Shown here piece after piece: positions 1-8,738 of a stretch of 64,000 nucleotides of DNA. The stretch is taken from positions 189,270 to 253,269 of the forward strand of contig DBTQ01000013.1 in NCBI GenBank assembly GCA_002307135.1, read 5' to 3'. The stretch's first letter is position 1. The number at the start of each line of letters is the position of its first letter. A program made the translations under genes and the position numbers. Source of the stretch: Bacteroidetes bacterium UBA1312. GTDB taxonomy: Bacteria > Bacteroidota > Bacteroidia > Chitinophagales > Chitinophagaceae. The notes beneath the pieces are model-generated. The model was not told where the DNA came from. It was given only the letters and a program-made list of their open reading frames with translations, and did not search any database.

Positions 1-1337
1 GGGTCTTGACTTACTACACCCATCAATCTTCTCAAGTTATCTATTTTGTATTCTTTTACATCAACACCATCCAATAATATGCTGCCACTCGTTACATCGT
101 GAAAGCGGGGGATTAAGTCCACCAATGTAGATTTACCTGCGCCGGATGCACCTACCAATGCGATTGTTTTTCCTTTGGGGATAATCAAATTGATGTCGTC
201 TAAAATTACTTTGTCGCCATAAGCAAAACGCACTTTGCGCAATTCAATCTGATGCTCAAAAGTGTTGATGGGTTTGGCATTCGGTAGTTCTTTAATCGTT
301 GATTCTACTTGCAAAATGTCTTCGATCCGTTGTAGTGCCGCACTGCCTTTTTTAAGGTTCGAATAAGCAGAAGAAAGGTTTTTGAATGGATTGATGATCT
401 GGGTAAACAATGCGAGGTAAGTAATGAACATGGAGCCTGTAAGTGTGCCTTGGTGGTTCAATACCATGCGTCCGCCCACCCATAAAATAATACTCACTAC
501 AATAATGCCCATCACTTCGCTCATCGGAGAAGCCAATTCTCTACGTGCCGATATTTTATTACGGATACGAAACAGATCGTTGTTCATTTTGGTGAAGCGC
601 AATTGCTGGTGACGTTCTGCATTAAAGGCTTTTACCACACGCATACCGGTAAGCGTTTCATCTATTACTGCCAGTATTTCACCTAGATATTGCTGCGACA
701 TATTGGAAGATTTGCGCAATGTTTTACTTACTAAGCCTATGGCAACTCCCGCTATGGGCAAGAAAATAAAAATGAATATGGAGAGCATGGGCGAGATAAA
801 GATCATCGTTCCCAAAAATATAATAATGGTCAATGGCTCTCGTATCAATACTTCCAGTACACTGATCACCGATATCTCCACTTCATTAATGTCATTGGTC
901 ATTTTAGACATGATATCCCCTTTACGTTCTTCGGTAAAAAAACTGATCGGCAAAGAAAGGATTTTGACAAAAAGTTCGTTACGTAAGCGTCGCAAAATGG
1001 CATTGCGCAATGGCGCCAATATATATATCGAAAAATAAAGGAACAGATTTTTGAGCAGTACAAAAATAACTACCGCAATACAGATGAACGCAAGTGCCTG
1101 TACCGCTCCTTGTGTTTCTATTAATTGGAATATATAACTATTGAGTCGCTGAATAATATCCGGATGAGCACTCGGCTTTGGTTTTTCCTGCCCTAAAAAT
1201 AATACCTGCAAAACCGGACCAAGCGAACCCATTGAAAATAAGGAGAACACAACTGCCAGCAGACTGCATAGAAAGTACAAAAAAATGCTTCCCTTATAGT
1301 CGGCTATGTAATGAAATAATCGCTTGATATTGCTCAT
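1..1337 (-). CDS. ABC exporter, fused permease and ATPase (MsbA-like), C-terminus cut by window edge
   Basis: The reading frame starts at an ATG and stays open to the window start, giving about 445 visible residues of a family usually near 600 long. The N-terminal part has the hydrophobic segments of an ABC type-1 exporter membrane domain. The ATPase domain follows, with Walker A GASGAGKST and the early Q-loop sequence VVSQDP; the signature motif and Walker B lie beyond the edge. Proteins of this type flip lipid A, lipids or drugs across the inner membrane using ATP, and act as dimers. The gene starts only 6 bp after the cysS stop codon, so the two are probably co-transcribed. The substrate cannot be told from the sequence. 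Confidence 0.93.
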   Translation of the reverse strand, partial: MSNIKRLFHYIADYKGSIFLYFLCSLLAVVFSLFSMGSLGPVLQVLFLGQEKPKPSAHPDIIQRLNSYIFQLIETQGAVQALAFICIAVVIFVLLKNLFLYFSIYILAPLRNAILRRLRNELFVKILSLPISFFTEERKGDIMSKMTNDINEVEISVISVLEVLIREPLTIIIFLGTMIFISPMLSIFIFIFLPIAGVAIGLVSKTLRKSSNMSQQYLGEILAVIDETLTGMRVVKAFNAERHQQLRFTKMNNDLFRIRNKISARRELASPMSEVMGIIVVSIILWVGGRMVLNHQGTLTGSMFITYLALFTQIINPFKNLSSAYSNLKKGSAALQRIEDILQVESTIKELPNAKPINTFEHQIELRKVRFAYGDKVILDDINLIIPKGKTIALVGASGAGKSTLVDLIPRFHDVTSGSILLDGVDVKEYKIDNLRRLMGVVSQD

Positions 1338-1343
1338 AATTTT

Positions 1344-2837
1344 TTATTCGATCGTATAACTTACTGTTCCGTCTTTTTCATCTTTCAACAACACACCGGA
1401 TTCGGCCAGGCGATTGCGGATTTGGTCGGATGTGGCGAAGTCTTTTCTTAATTTGGCGTCTTTACGAATATCAATCAATACGGAAAGTACTTTGTCGAGT
1501 TTATTGCTTTGCTCCACCTGCAATGCCTGCAATCCTAAAATATCTTCGAGGTAGGTTTTGAAAGTTGACTTTAGCAATGTAAATGTACTTGCTGACAATG
1601 CGTTAGCCGCTATTTGCCCGCTTCTGATGCTATTGATAGTAGGAGCTAATTCAAATAAACTGGCAATGACTTTTGCTGTATTAAAATCGTCATTCATAAA
1701 GTCAGCACATTCAGTACAAAAACTATGAACCTGTTGGTCAAGCACCTCGTCTTTAGCCTCGGTATTAGTCGGTATGGTTAATTTTTGTAACACTTCATAA
1801 GCTTCCCATAGCCTGCGCAATGCCTTTTCTGAGCCTTGCAGTGCGTCGTTGCTGAAATCTAAAGTGCTGCGGTAATGTGTTTGTAAAATATTAAAACGCA
1901 CCACCATCGGGTGGTAGGCTTGCTCCAATATTGGATGATTACCACTAAACAATTCGGTTAGTTTAATCACATTATTGTAGCTCTTACCCATCTTTTTGCC
2001 ATTGATGGTAATCATATTGTTGTGCATCCAGTAGCGTGCAGGACCATGTCCATGCGCGATGGTTGATTGCGCTATTTCACTCTCGTGGTGTGGAAACTGT
2101 AGATCCATACCTCCACCGTGTATATCAAAGGTGTCGCCCAAGTATTTGCTGCTCATTGCAGAGCATTCAATATGCCAGCCCGGGAAACCTTCGCCCCATG
2201 GGCTTTTCCAGCGCATAATATGTTCAGGCGGTGCATTTTTCCATAAAGCAAAATCGACTTTGTTTATTTTTTCGTCCTGTCCATCCAGTTCGCGCGTTGT
2301 TTCGAGCATGTCTTCAATCTTCCTGCCCGAAAGTGTACCATAAGGATATTGACTGGCATATTTCTTTACGTCAAAATATACAGAGCCGTTTACTTCGTAG
2401 GCATAGCCTTTGGCCATAATGTCTTCTATCATCGATATCTGCTCGATAACATGACCTGTGGCTGTTGGTTCTATGCTGGGTGGTAAACAGTTGAATAGAC
2501 GCATGCCCCAATGAAACAGGTCGGTGTACTTGTGCACCAGTTCCATTGGTTCTAGCTTTTCAAGCAATGCTTTGCCAGCTATTTTATCTTCTGCCTCGCG
2601 ACCTTCTTCTTCGAAATGGCCGGCATCGGTAATATTACGCACATAGCGCACTTTGTAACCAAGGTGTTGTAAATAACGATTGACTACATCAAACGTAATA
2701 TATGGACGTGCATGACCTAAATGCGATTCTCCTGAAACGGTTGGACCACAGACATAAAGACCAACATGGTTAGGTGTTATCGATTCAAATATTTCTTTTT
2801 GGCGTGTATAAGTGTTGTATAATAACAATTCAGACAT
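1344..2837 (-). CDS. cysS: Cysteine--tRNA ligase
   Basis: Cytosolic class I aminoacyl-tRNA synthetase that charges tRNA-Cys. At 497 residues it is a normal full length. The HIGH-type motif appears as SHLGHA near residue 38 and the KMSKS loop as KMGKS near residue 281. Zinc ligands are visible as the Cys of YVCGPTV, the Cys of GWHIECSAM and the His/Glu of PHHESE. The start is the ATG just before YNTYTRQKE, with a TAnnTTTG promoter element almost touching it. It leads a two-gene unit with the ABC exporter downstream. Nothing is unusual in the protein itself. Confidence 0.97.
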   Translation of the reverse strand: MSELLLYNTYTRQKEIFESITPNHVGLYVCGPTVSGESHLGHARPYITFDVVNRYLQHLGYKVRYVRNITDAGHFEEEGREAEDKIAGKALLEKLEPMELVHKYTDLFHWGMRLFNCLPPSIEPTATGHVIEQISMIEDIMAKGYAYEVNGSVYFDVKKYASQYPYGTLSGRKIEDMLETTRELDGQDEKINKVDFALWKNAPPEHIMRWKSPWGEGFPGWHIECSAMSSKYLGDTFDIHGGGMDLQFPHHESEIAQSTIAHGHGPARYWMHNNMITINGKKMGKSYNNVIKLTELFSGNHPILEQAYHPMVVRFNILQTHYRSTLDFSNDALQGSEKALRRLWEAYEVLQKLTIPTNTEAKDEVLDQQVHSFCTECADFMNDDFNTAKVIASLFELAPTINSIRSGQIAANALSASTFTLLKSTFKTYLEDILGLQALQVEQSNKLDKVLSVLIDIRKDAKLRKDFATSDQIRNRLAESGVLLKDEKDGTVSYTIE

Positions 2838-2841
2838 GTGG

Positions 2842-2849
2842 CAAAGATA
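2842..2849 (-). promoter_or_regulatory. Bacteroidota -7 element of cysS (TATCTTTG)
   Basis: On the minus strand TATCTTTG fits the Bacteroidota -7 consensus TAnnTTTG exactly and ends 4 nt before the cysS ATG. If used, transcription would start at or within a few bases of the start codon, giving a leaderless or nearly leaderless mRNA. No convincing -33 TTTG was found at normal spacing, so this is a candidate only. Confidence 0.45.
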
Positions 2850-2905
2850 AGTATATTGTTTGTTGTGGAATGAGCAATTGGTACGAGTAACAAGCAGGTG
2901 ATGAT

Positions 2906-3271
2906 TTAGCCATGATAGACCCTCGAAGCGACGATTAAGCCATCAATAATCTCTAATGCTTCTGCCACTAACATATCTGCTTCTCCATCAACTTTTCGGA
3001 TATATTCCATAAATACACGATGCTCGTCGGCAGTAAGTGTAGTATAGTAATATCGTAAAGTGGGTAAGCGCTCAAAAGAATCTTTCCACCAAGCTCTTAA
3101 ATTGTTTTTGCCTGTTACCAATCCATTAGTTTCGGGTTTTCGTAACTTCAATTTCGGGCTATAATGTGCAGCATTTTCGTCGTACAGCGCCAATAGTTTT
3201 TCTAAATCGTGCTCATTGAAAGCTTCGAACCATTTTTGAGCGATAGTAATATGTTGTGCAGCAAGTGTCAT
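2906..3271 (-). CDS. SnoaL-like / NTF2-fold small protein
   Basis: A 121-residue soluble protein that reads as an NTF2-like alpha+beta barrel of the SnoaL-like type. The N-terminal helix TIAQKWFEAFNEHDLEKL is followed by LYDENAAHYSP and a segment with WWKDSFERLPTLRY, which matches the usual start of this fold. Family members include polyketide cyclases, ketosteroid isomerase-like enzymes and many proteins without known ligand. I chose the ATG at 3271; the longer frame would begin with TTG four codons earlier. TAGCTTTG lies about 20 nt upstream as a possible -7 element. The function cannot be assigned; it stands alone between cysS and a divergent lipoprotein gene. Confidence 0.7.
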   Translation of the reverse strand: MTLAAQHITIAQKWFEAFNEHDLEKLLALYDENAAHYSPKLKLRKPETNGLVTGKNNLRAWWKDSFERLPTLRYYYTTLTADEHRVFMEYIRKVDGEADMLVAEALEIIDGLIVASRVYHG

Positions 3272-3390
3272 GTCGATTTTCAATTATTGTGCAAAGCTAT
3301 GGTTTCAAACACATTTATTTAAGGCGATCGGCCACTTGCCGCTTATTTTGGCTTTTCTTTCATAGCTTTGGTATCCCAAAAACAATTTTT

Positions 3391-4239
3391 ATGAAACTAT
3401 CATTTTATACAGTCTCAGCTGCTACAGCATGTTTATTGCTGATGAATACATCTTGCCAGCAAAGTGGTAATAAAGAAGCAAAAAATACGGATACAACCAC
3501 TGCCAAAGCCGTATTGCCACCCGTAGCACTTACGGCTGTAGCAGGCTCACCTGAGTTTGCCAATGCTCAATTGGCCATACAATCTGTAAAAGCAATAGCC
3601 CAAGGCAAAGATTCTGCGAAAGTGTCTTTTGACTTTGCTGTAAAAAATTACGAGTTAAAAGGTCAGACAGCTGATGCCGGAAACAAACAGTGTAATAACT
3701 CTGACAAAGGGCAGCATATTCACTTTATTATGGATAACTCGCCTTACGCTGCATTGTATGAACCCAAACACGATGTTGTTTTGCCTAATAATACTGAACA
3801 TTATTTAATGTGTTTCCTTTCTCGTTCTTATCATGAGTCTGTAAAAAGTAAAGGTGCTGCGGTTGTTTACCATTTTAAAATAGATGAGAAAGGCAATTTG
3901 AAAAAACTGGAAGAGCCAAAAACACCTATGTTGTTTTATAGCCGTCCAAAAGGGGATTATGTAGGAAAGGATACGGCTAATCTGTTGCTGGATTTTTATG
4001 TTTGGAACGCGACATTAGGTAATGATTATAAAGTGAAAGCTGAAATAGTGAATGAAACTAATGGCCAGAAAAAAGAAGAAACAATCAGTAACTGGCAAGC
4101 TCAGTTCATCCAAAATTTGGGCACGGGAAAAGCGCATGTTGCACTTACTTTGGTGGATAAAGATGGTAAACCAGTTGATGGTCCAATGACCAATGCTACG
4201 CGTAAATTTCAATTAGCAGCTCAAGAACCGCTTAAATAA
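3391..4239 (+). CDS. Putative lipoprotein of unknown function
   Basis: About 282 residues beginning MKLSFYTVSAATACLLLM and ending the signal at NTSC, a loose lipobox with Cys22, followed by a Lys/Thr-rich linker. It is therefore predicted to be lipid-anchored in the periplasm or outer membrane. The mature part has mixed alpha/beta character with the segments HIHFIMDNSPYAALYEP and FLSRSYHESVK; I do not recognise the family. The longest frame extends 45 codons further upstream, but the signal peptide fixes the start at this ATG. A TAGCTTTG -7 element sits 20 nt before it. It is followed after 24 bp by the PLP enzyme gene in the same direction, so an operon is possible. Confidence 0.7.
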   Translation: MKLSFYTVSAATACLLLMNTSCQQSGNKEAKNTDTTTAKAVLPPVALTAVAGSPEFANAQLAIQSVKAIAQGKDSAKVSFDFAVKNYELKGQTADAGNKQCNNSDKGQHIHFIMDNSPYAALYEPKHDVVLPNNTEHYLMCFLSRSYHESVKSKGAAVVYHFKIDEKGNLKKLEEPKTPMLFYSRPKGDYVGKDTANLLLDFYVWNATLGNDYKVKAEIVNETNGQKKEETISNWQAQFIQNLGTGKAHVALTLVDKDGKPVDGPMTNATRKFQLAAQEPLK

Positions 4240-4263
4240 TATCGCCCTTCGCAATAAAGGAAT

Positions 4264-5487
4264 ATGCAACAAAATAAGAGTTTAGGAATAGAGACCACCT
4301 GCATACATGGTGGACATACTGCTGATGCCAATCGCGCGCACCTTACGCCATTATATGCTTCCAGTACCTATACGTTCGATAATGTTGAACAGGGTGTCAA
4401 TGTTTTCTCGGGCAAAGAAGAAGGTTATATCTATGGACGCTTTGGTAACCCAACAATTGAAGAGGTAGAACGTAAAATTGCCTTATTGGAAGCTTACGGT
4501 TTAAAGGATACATCAGGTAATGATTTGCAACTTTATGCTATTTTACATGCATCAGGTATGGCTGCCATTACTACGTTATTGTTGAGTAATCTTAAGGCAG
4601 GCGACAAAATTATTTCACATCCGTCATTGTATGGTGGTACACAAGAAATGATAGATAAAGTGTTACCCAGTCTAGGCATTGGCACTATAATCGTAGATAT
4701 GCACGATTATAGTAAGCTAAGTGATTTGATAAAAACCGATGCTGCTATTAAAATGATGTATTTGGAAACACCTGCTAACCCTACATTACAGTGTATAGAT
4801 CTTCAGGCATTGAGCGCAATAGGCAAGGCTAATAATTTAGTTGTTTGTGTGGACAATACCTTTTCTACACCATTGTTGCAACAACCGTTTAAATATGATG
4901 TGGATTTTGTAATCCATTCCACCACTAAGTTTTTGAATGGTCATGGTACTGCCATCGGAGGAATTCTAATTGGTAAAGATGCTGGTAGGATGAATACCGA
5001 TGTGAAAAAAATGCACCGTCTTTTGGGTGGCAACAGCAATGCTTTCGATGCATTCTTACTTAGCAATGGCCTGCGTACATTAAGTTTACGTATGGAAAGA
5101 CATTGTAGTAATGCGCAAAAAGTAGCAGAATTTCTGCAACAGCATCCGACAGTTGCTCGTGTTAATTATCCAGGTTTAGTCAGTCATCCTGATCATGCCA
5201 TAGCCCAAAAACAAATGAAGGATTTCGGAGGGCTTATGAGTATTGAATTAAATGGTGGATTTGATGCCTGCGTTTCATTCATGAATAAATTAAAAGTCTG
5301 CACTAATGCTGTGTCGTTAGGTACTTGCGATACGCTTGTATCACATCCTGCATCTACAACACACTGTGGTGTGCCCCGCGAACATCGCTTGCAGTCGGGT
5401 ATTACTGACGGGCTGATTCGTATGAGTATTGGTTTAGAAACCATTGAAGATCTTATTGCAGACTTCGGGCAAGCGCTCCTGAATTAA
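4264..5487 (+). CDS. PLP-dependent Cys/Met metabolism enzyme (cystathionine gamma-synthase/lyase or O-acetylhomoserine sulfhydrylase type)
   Basis: A 407-residue fold-type I PLP enzyme of the trans-sulfuration family. Lys222 in HSTTKFLNGHG is the PLP-binding lysine, Asp197 in VDNTF holds the pyridine nitrogen, and ETPANPT is the family signature. The C-terminal SHPASTTH and the Arg of GLIRMSIGLE bind the substrate carboxylate. Where methionine gamma-lyase has Cys in LYGCT, this protein has Gly (LYGGT, residues 122-126), which argues against true MGL. The reaction could be cystathionine synthesis or cleavage, or direct sulfhydrylation. No other sulfur gene is adjacent to decide between them. 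Confidence 0.88.
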   Translation: MQQNKSLGIETTCIHGGHTADANRAHLTPLYASSTYTFDNVEQGVNVFSGKEEGYIYGRFGNPTIEEVERKIALLEAYGLKDTSGNDLQLYAILHASGMAAITTLLLSNLKAGDKIISHPSLYGGTQEMIDKVLPSLGIGTIIVDMHDYSKLSDLIKTDAAIKMMYLETPANPTLQCIDLQALSAIGKANNLVVCVDNTFSTPLLQQPFKYDVDFVIHSTTKFLNGHGTAIGGILIGKDAGRMNTDVKKMHRLLGGNSNAFDAFLLSNGLRTLSLRMERHCSNAQKVAEFLQQHPTVARVNYPGLVSHPDHAIAQKQMKDFGGLMSIELNGGFDACVSFMNKLKVCTNAVSLGTCDTLVSHPASTTHCGVPREHRLQSGITDGLIRMSIGLETIEDLIADFGQALLN

Positions 5488-5503
5488 TAAATTACCCTTA
5501 TTT

Positions 5504-5540
5504 AAAAATCCCTTGGAGTTATTTACTTCAAGGGATTTTT
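5504..5540. terminator. Bidirectional intrinsic terminator
   Basis: A perfect 12-bp stem, AAAAATCCCTTG pairing with CAAGGGATTTTT, carries A- and T-runs on its two sides. It lies between the PLP enzyme gene and the convergent permease gene and can terminate both. Confidence 0.8.
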
Positions 5541-5558
5541 GTTGTAGGAATGTTTGAA

Positions 5559-6902
5559 TTAGCCGATATTGGTATAAGGCCACTCTTTGTTGAACTTGGC
5601 TTTTATAAAATAGACAACAGTACCCAATGAAATGACTGCGAGACCTGCAAGCATCATTTGTTTGCCTGTGGCTATGAGTATGCCTAGCCACATGACAATT
5701 GCAAGATAAATGGGTAATGGGAATAATGGCATTTTGTAGGGGAAGTCATTGGTGCTTCTTGTTTTTCGAAGTAAAATCAAACCAATACCCTGGCTAATAA
5801 ACTGAATTAAAATACGCATGGCAAGTATAGCACTAATCACTTCGCTGAGCTTAAACAGTAAACTAAATACAAATGCTATAGCTCCTAAAAAGAGTAATGA
5901 GATGTACGGGAAATGCTTAGTTGGATGCAGTTTGGCAAATATTTTAAAGAAAGCACCATCAGCCGCCGCTGCGTATGGTACCCTGCTGTAGCCTAGCGTG
6001 GCCGAAAAAACAGATGCGAATGCAACCCACAATACAAGACAGGTAGCAATAGTAGCCGCAGTTTGTCCTGCCAACTGTTTCATGAATTCGCTGATGACAA
6101 ATGGACTGTCTTTCGCTATATGCCAAGGTATCACACTTACCACACTTATATTCATGAGCAGATACAAAACTGAAATGCCTGCAATAGAAATAAACATACT
6201 GCGCGGAATATTTTTGGAAGGATTTTTTATTTCACCACCTAAATGGCAAACATTATAATAGCCCAAATAACTGTAAACAGTTTTGACACTTGCAAACCCA
6301 ATGGCGCTTACAAACGCGTAATTGATTTTGAGTCCATCATTGATATGAAGGATTGGTTGTATGAAGTTTCCGTGAACAATGCCGCCGCCAATGATCCACA
6401 ACATGGTCAGAATTACGCCAGCCCACAGAAAAACACCGATCTTCCCGATTGATTCTATTTTACGGTACAATAAGATAACAATAAGCAGGACCACTGTTCC
6501 GCTTACTGTTTTAGCAAGAATCGGCGTAAGCGGTACTAAATAAGAAAAATAGGCTGCAAAGCCAATCGCAGCAGATGCAATGACTAATGGCGCTTGTATC
6601 ATGGTTTGCCAAACAAATAAAAAGCTCATCAGTTTGCCTGCACCATTAGTGCCATAAGCTTCTTTGAGAAAATTATAAGAACCACCTGCCTTTGGAAATG
6701 CTGCTCCAAGCTCACTCCATATCATGGCATCTATAAAGGACAGAAATGCGCCCGCCAACCAAGCATACAAAAAATAAGGACCATTCATCATCCCTATTAC
6801 CATAGGTAAAGTGATAAAAGGTCCAATACCTACCATGTCAATCATATTGATGGCTGTGGCTTGCCCCAACCCGAGCCTTCTTTCCATATTGTTTACAGAC
6901 AT
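5559..6902 (-). CDS. APC-superfamily amino acid permease
   Basis: An integral membrane protein of 447 residues with about twelve hydrophobic segments. The N-terminal helix MIDMVGIGPFITLPMVIG contains the helix-1 GIG motif of the amino acid-polyamine-organocation superfamily, and helix 3 follows as GGSYNFLKEAYG. It should import an amino acid or amine by coupling to protons or sodium. It is divergent from the aspartase gene across 314 bp, so aspartate or another amino acid is a plausible but unproven substrate. The length is normal and no damage is visible. Confidence 0.88.
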   Translation of the reverse strand: MSVNNMERRLGLGQATAINMIDMVGIGPFITLPMVIGMMNGPYFLYAWLAGAFLSFIDAMIWSELGAAFPKAGGSYNFLKEAYGTNGAGKLMSFLFVWQTMIQAPLVIASAAIGFAAYFSYLVPLTPILAKTVSGTVVLLIVILLYRKIESIGKIGVFLWAGVILTMLWIIGGGIVHGNFIQPILHINDGLKINYAFVSAIGFASVKTVYSYLGYYNVCHLGGEIKNPSKNIPRSMFISIAGISVLYLLMNISVVSVIPWHIAKDSPFVISEFMKQLAGQTAATIATCLVLWVAFASVFSATLGYSRVPYAAAADGAFFKIFAKLHPTKHFPYISLLFLGAIAFVFSLLFKLSEVISAILAMRILIQFISQGIGLILLRKTRSTNDFPYKMPLFPLPIYLAIVMWLGILIATGKQMMLAGLAVISLGTVVYFIKAKFNKEWPYTNIG

Positions 6903-7216
6903 GCAATAGCGTAGTTAACCTTGTTCATACAATACAGTTTGTTAGAATACACGAAGATAATGTCCAGGCAAGCTTTTTGCAATACTAATAAGCACTATTT
7001 TATCTTAGCCTATATAGAGAAAAGCAATGTCGATGTATATAACCTGGTCGTCTTAGTATTTATCTGATATTTATTTTAATACTGGGCATCATATTTGGCA
7101 ATATCACTCTTTCTGGTCTCCATTAAAAGCATGAACTTAATTGAATAGGAGTAGTCTATTGTAGAAAATACATTCGAACTGTCGGTTTAAATCCCCACTT
7201 TTGTAAGTAAATAAAA
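6903..7216. other. Divergent intergenic region between permease and aspartase genes
   Basis: This AT-rich gap of 314 bp must contain the promoters of both divergent genes. I see only near matches to the -7 consensus (CATATTTG near 7090 and CACTTTTG near 7197) and no clear inverted repeat. No coding potential was found. Confidence 0.4.
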
Positions 7217-8638
7217 ATGCTTACAATGAATAATCAAAGCAGAATAGAACACGATTTTTTAGGGGAAAAAGAAATTCCCGATAACGTTTATTACGGTGTT
7301 CAAACACTCCGAGCAGTAGAAAATTTTAGCATTACGGGCATTGTCATGTCGTCGCAACCATTGTTTATTCAAGCATTTGGTTATGTCAAAAAAGCGGCAG
7401 CAATGGCTAATCGGGATTGTGGGATTTTGGATGGTAAAATTGCGGAGGCCATCATCTTCGCTTGTGATCAATTAATTGCCGGCCATTACCAAGATCAGTT
7501 TGTTACAGACCTGATACAGGGTGGGGCAGGCACTTCTATCAATATGAATGCCAATGAAGTGATTGCCAATATTGGTTTGGAATATTTGGGTCATCAGAAA
7601 GGTCAATACGAATTTCTACATCCTAATAATCATGTCAATTGCTCCCAATCAACTAATGATGCCTATCCTACAGCATTTAGATTGGCGCTATACCGCAAAA
7701 TGGATGTTTATCTGCAAGCATTAAAAAATCTGCAAATCGCTTTCAATAAAAAAGGAGCCGAATTCAGCAATGTGTTGAAAATGGGTAGAACACAATTGCA
7801 GGATGCAGTGCCGATGACATTAGGCGAAGAATTTAATGGTTTTGCTAGTGCTATTAAAGAAGATATTAAAAGACTGGAGGAAGCGCAAAAATTAATTACA
7901 ATTGTAAATATGGGAGGTACTGCTATTGGTACAGGAATCAATACACCCGATGGTTATGCGGCTCTTTGTCAAAAATACCTTGCTGAAGTTTCAGGCATTG
8001 ATATAGCACTTTCTGAAAACCTGATTGAAGCGTCTTCTGATACCGGAGATTATGTACAGGTATCAGGAGTGCTCAAACGCAGTGTGCTGAAGATATCTAA
8101 AATATGCAATGACCTCCGCTTGTTATCTTCGGGTCCTCGTTGTGGGCTTAATGAAATTAATTTGCCGAAAATGCAACCAGGTTCATCCATCATGCCGGGT
8201 AAGGTCAATCCGGTAATACCCGAAGTGGTCAATCAAACTGCTTTTTATGTGGTAGGTATCGACCTTACTATTACTATGGCTGCGGAAGCCGGGCAACTGC
8301 AATTGAATGTGATGGAACCGGTGATTACTTTTAGTTTGTTCACTGCTTTGCAATATATGAGCAATGCCGTAAATACGCTGGTCGATAAATGTATTAATGG
8401 TATTAGCGCAAACGCAACGGTGTCGGCTAACTTTGTAATGAACAGCATTGGTATTGTTACGGCACTCAATCCAATATTAGGTTACGAAATGTCTGCATCT
8501 ATTGCCAAAGAAGCCTTGGATACAGGGAAATCCATCCATGATATAGTTGTGTTGGAGCGTAAACTTATTACACAAGCTAAGTGGGATGAAGTCTATTCAT
8601 TAGACAATATGATTCATCCAACTTTTATCAATCAATAA
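7217..8638 (+). CDS. aspA: Aspartate ammonia-lyase
   Basis: A 473-residue member of the aspartase/fumarase superfamily that converts L-aspartate to fumarate and ammonia in the cytosol. Signatures in order are EKEIPDNVYYGVQTLRAVENF at the N-terminus, GGAGTSINMNANEV, NDAYPTA and the superfamily loop GSSIMPGKVNPV with the catalytic serine. The pattern EHDFLGEKEIP and QTLRAVENF is aspartase-like rather than class II fumarase-like. The first ATG gives MLTMNNQ; the second at 7226 is equally plausible. A strong hairpin follows the stop, so the gene is probably monocistronic. The enzyme would let aspartate feed the TCA cycle. Confidence 0.93.
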   Translation: MLTMNNQSRIEHDFLGEKEIPDNVYYGVQTLRAVENFSITGIVMSSQPLFIQAFGYVKKAAAMANRDCGILDGKIAEAIIFACDQLIAGHYQDQFVTDLIQGGAGTSINMNANEVIANIGLEYLGHQKGQYEFLHPNNHVNCSQSTNDAYPTAFRLALYRKMDVYLQALKNLQIAFNKKGAEFSNVLKMGRTQLQDAVPMTLGEEFNGFASAIKEDIKRLEEAQKLITIVNMGGTAIGTGINTPDGYAALCQKYLAEVSGIDIALSENLIEASSDTGDYVQVSGVLKRSVLKISKICNDLRLLSSGPRCGLNEINLPKMQPGSSIMPGKVNPVIPEVVNQTAFYVVGIDLTITMAAEAGQLQLNVMEPVITFSLFTALQYMSNAVNTLVDKCINGISANATVSANFVMNSIGIVTALNPILGYEMSASIAKEALDTGKSIHDIVVLERKLITQAKWDEVYSLDNMIHPTFINQ

Positions 8639-8665
8639 TAATTTCAGCAATTATTAAGAACATTA

Positions 8666-8714
8666 AAAAACCTTCATAGGTCACAAAATTATGAAGTGAC
8701 CTATGAAGGTTTTT
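8666..8714. terminator. Bidirectional intrinsic terminator
   Basis: A perfect 19-bp inverted repeat beginning AAAAACCTTCATAGGTCAC with an 11-nt loop. It sits between the convergent aspA and TonB-receptor genes, with A/T tracts at both outer ends. Confidence 0.9.
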
Positions 8715-8738
8715 GACTTAGTAATTAGTTTCTTTATT

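Noticed and set aside
4264..5487. Naming the PLP enzyme methionine gamma-lyase
   Set aside because: The Cys of the LYGCT motif is replaced by Gly, so the trans-sulfuration or sulfhydrylase branches are equally or more likely.
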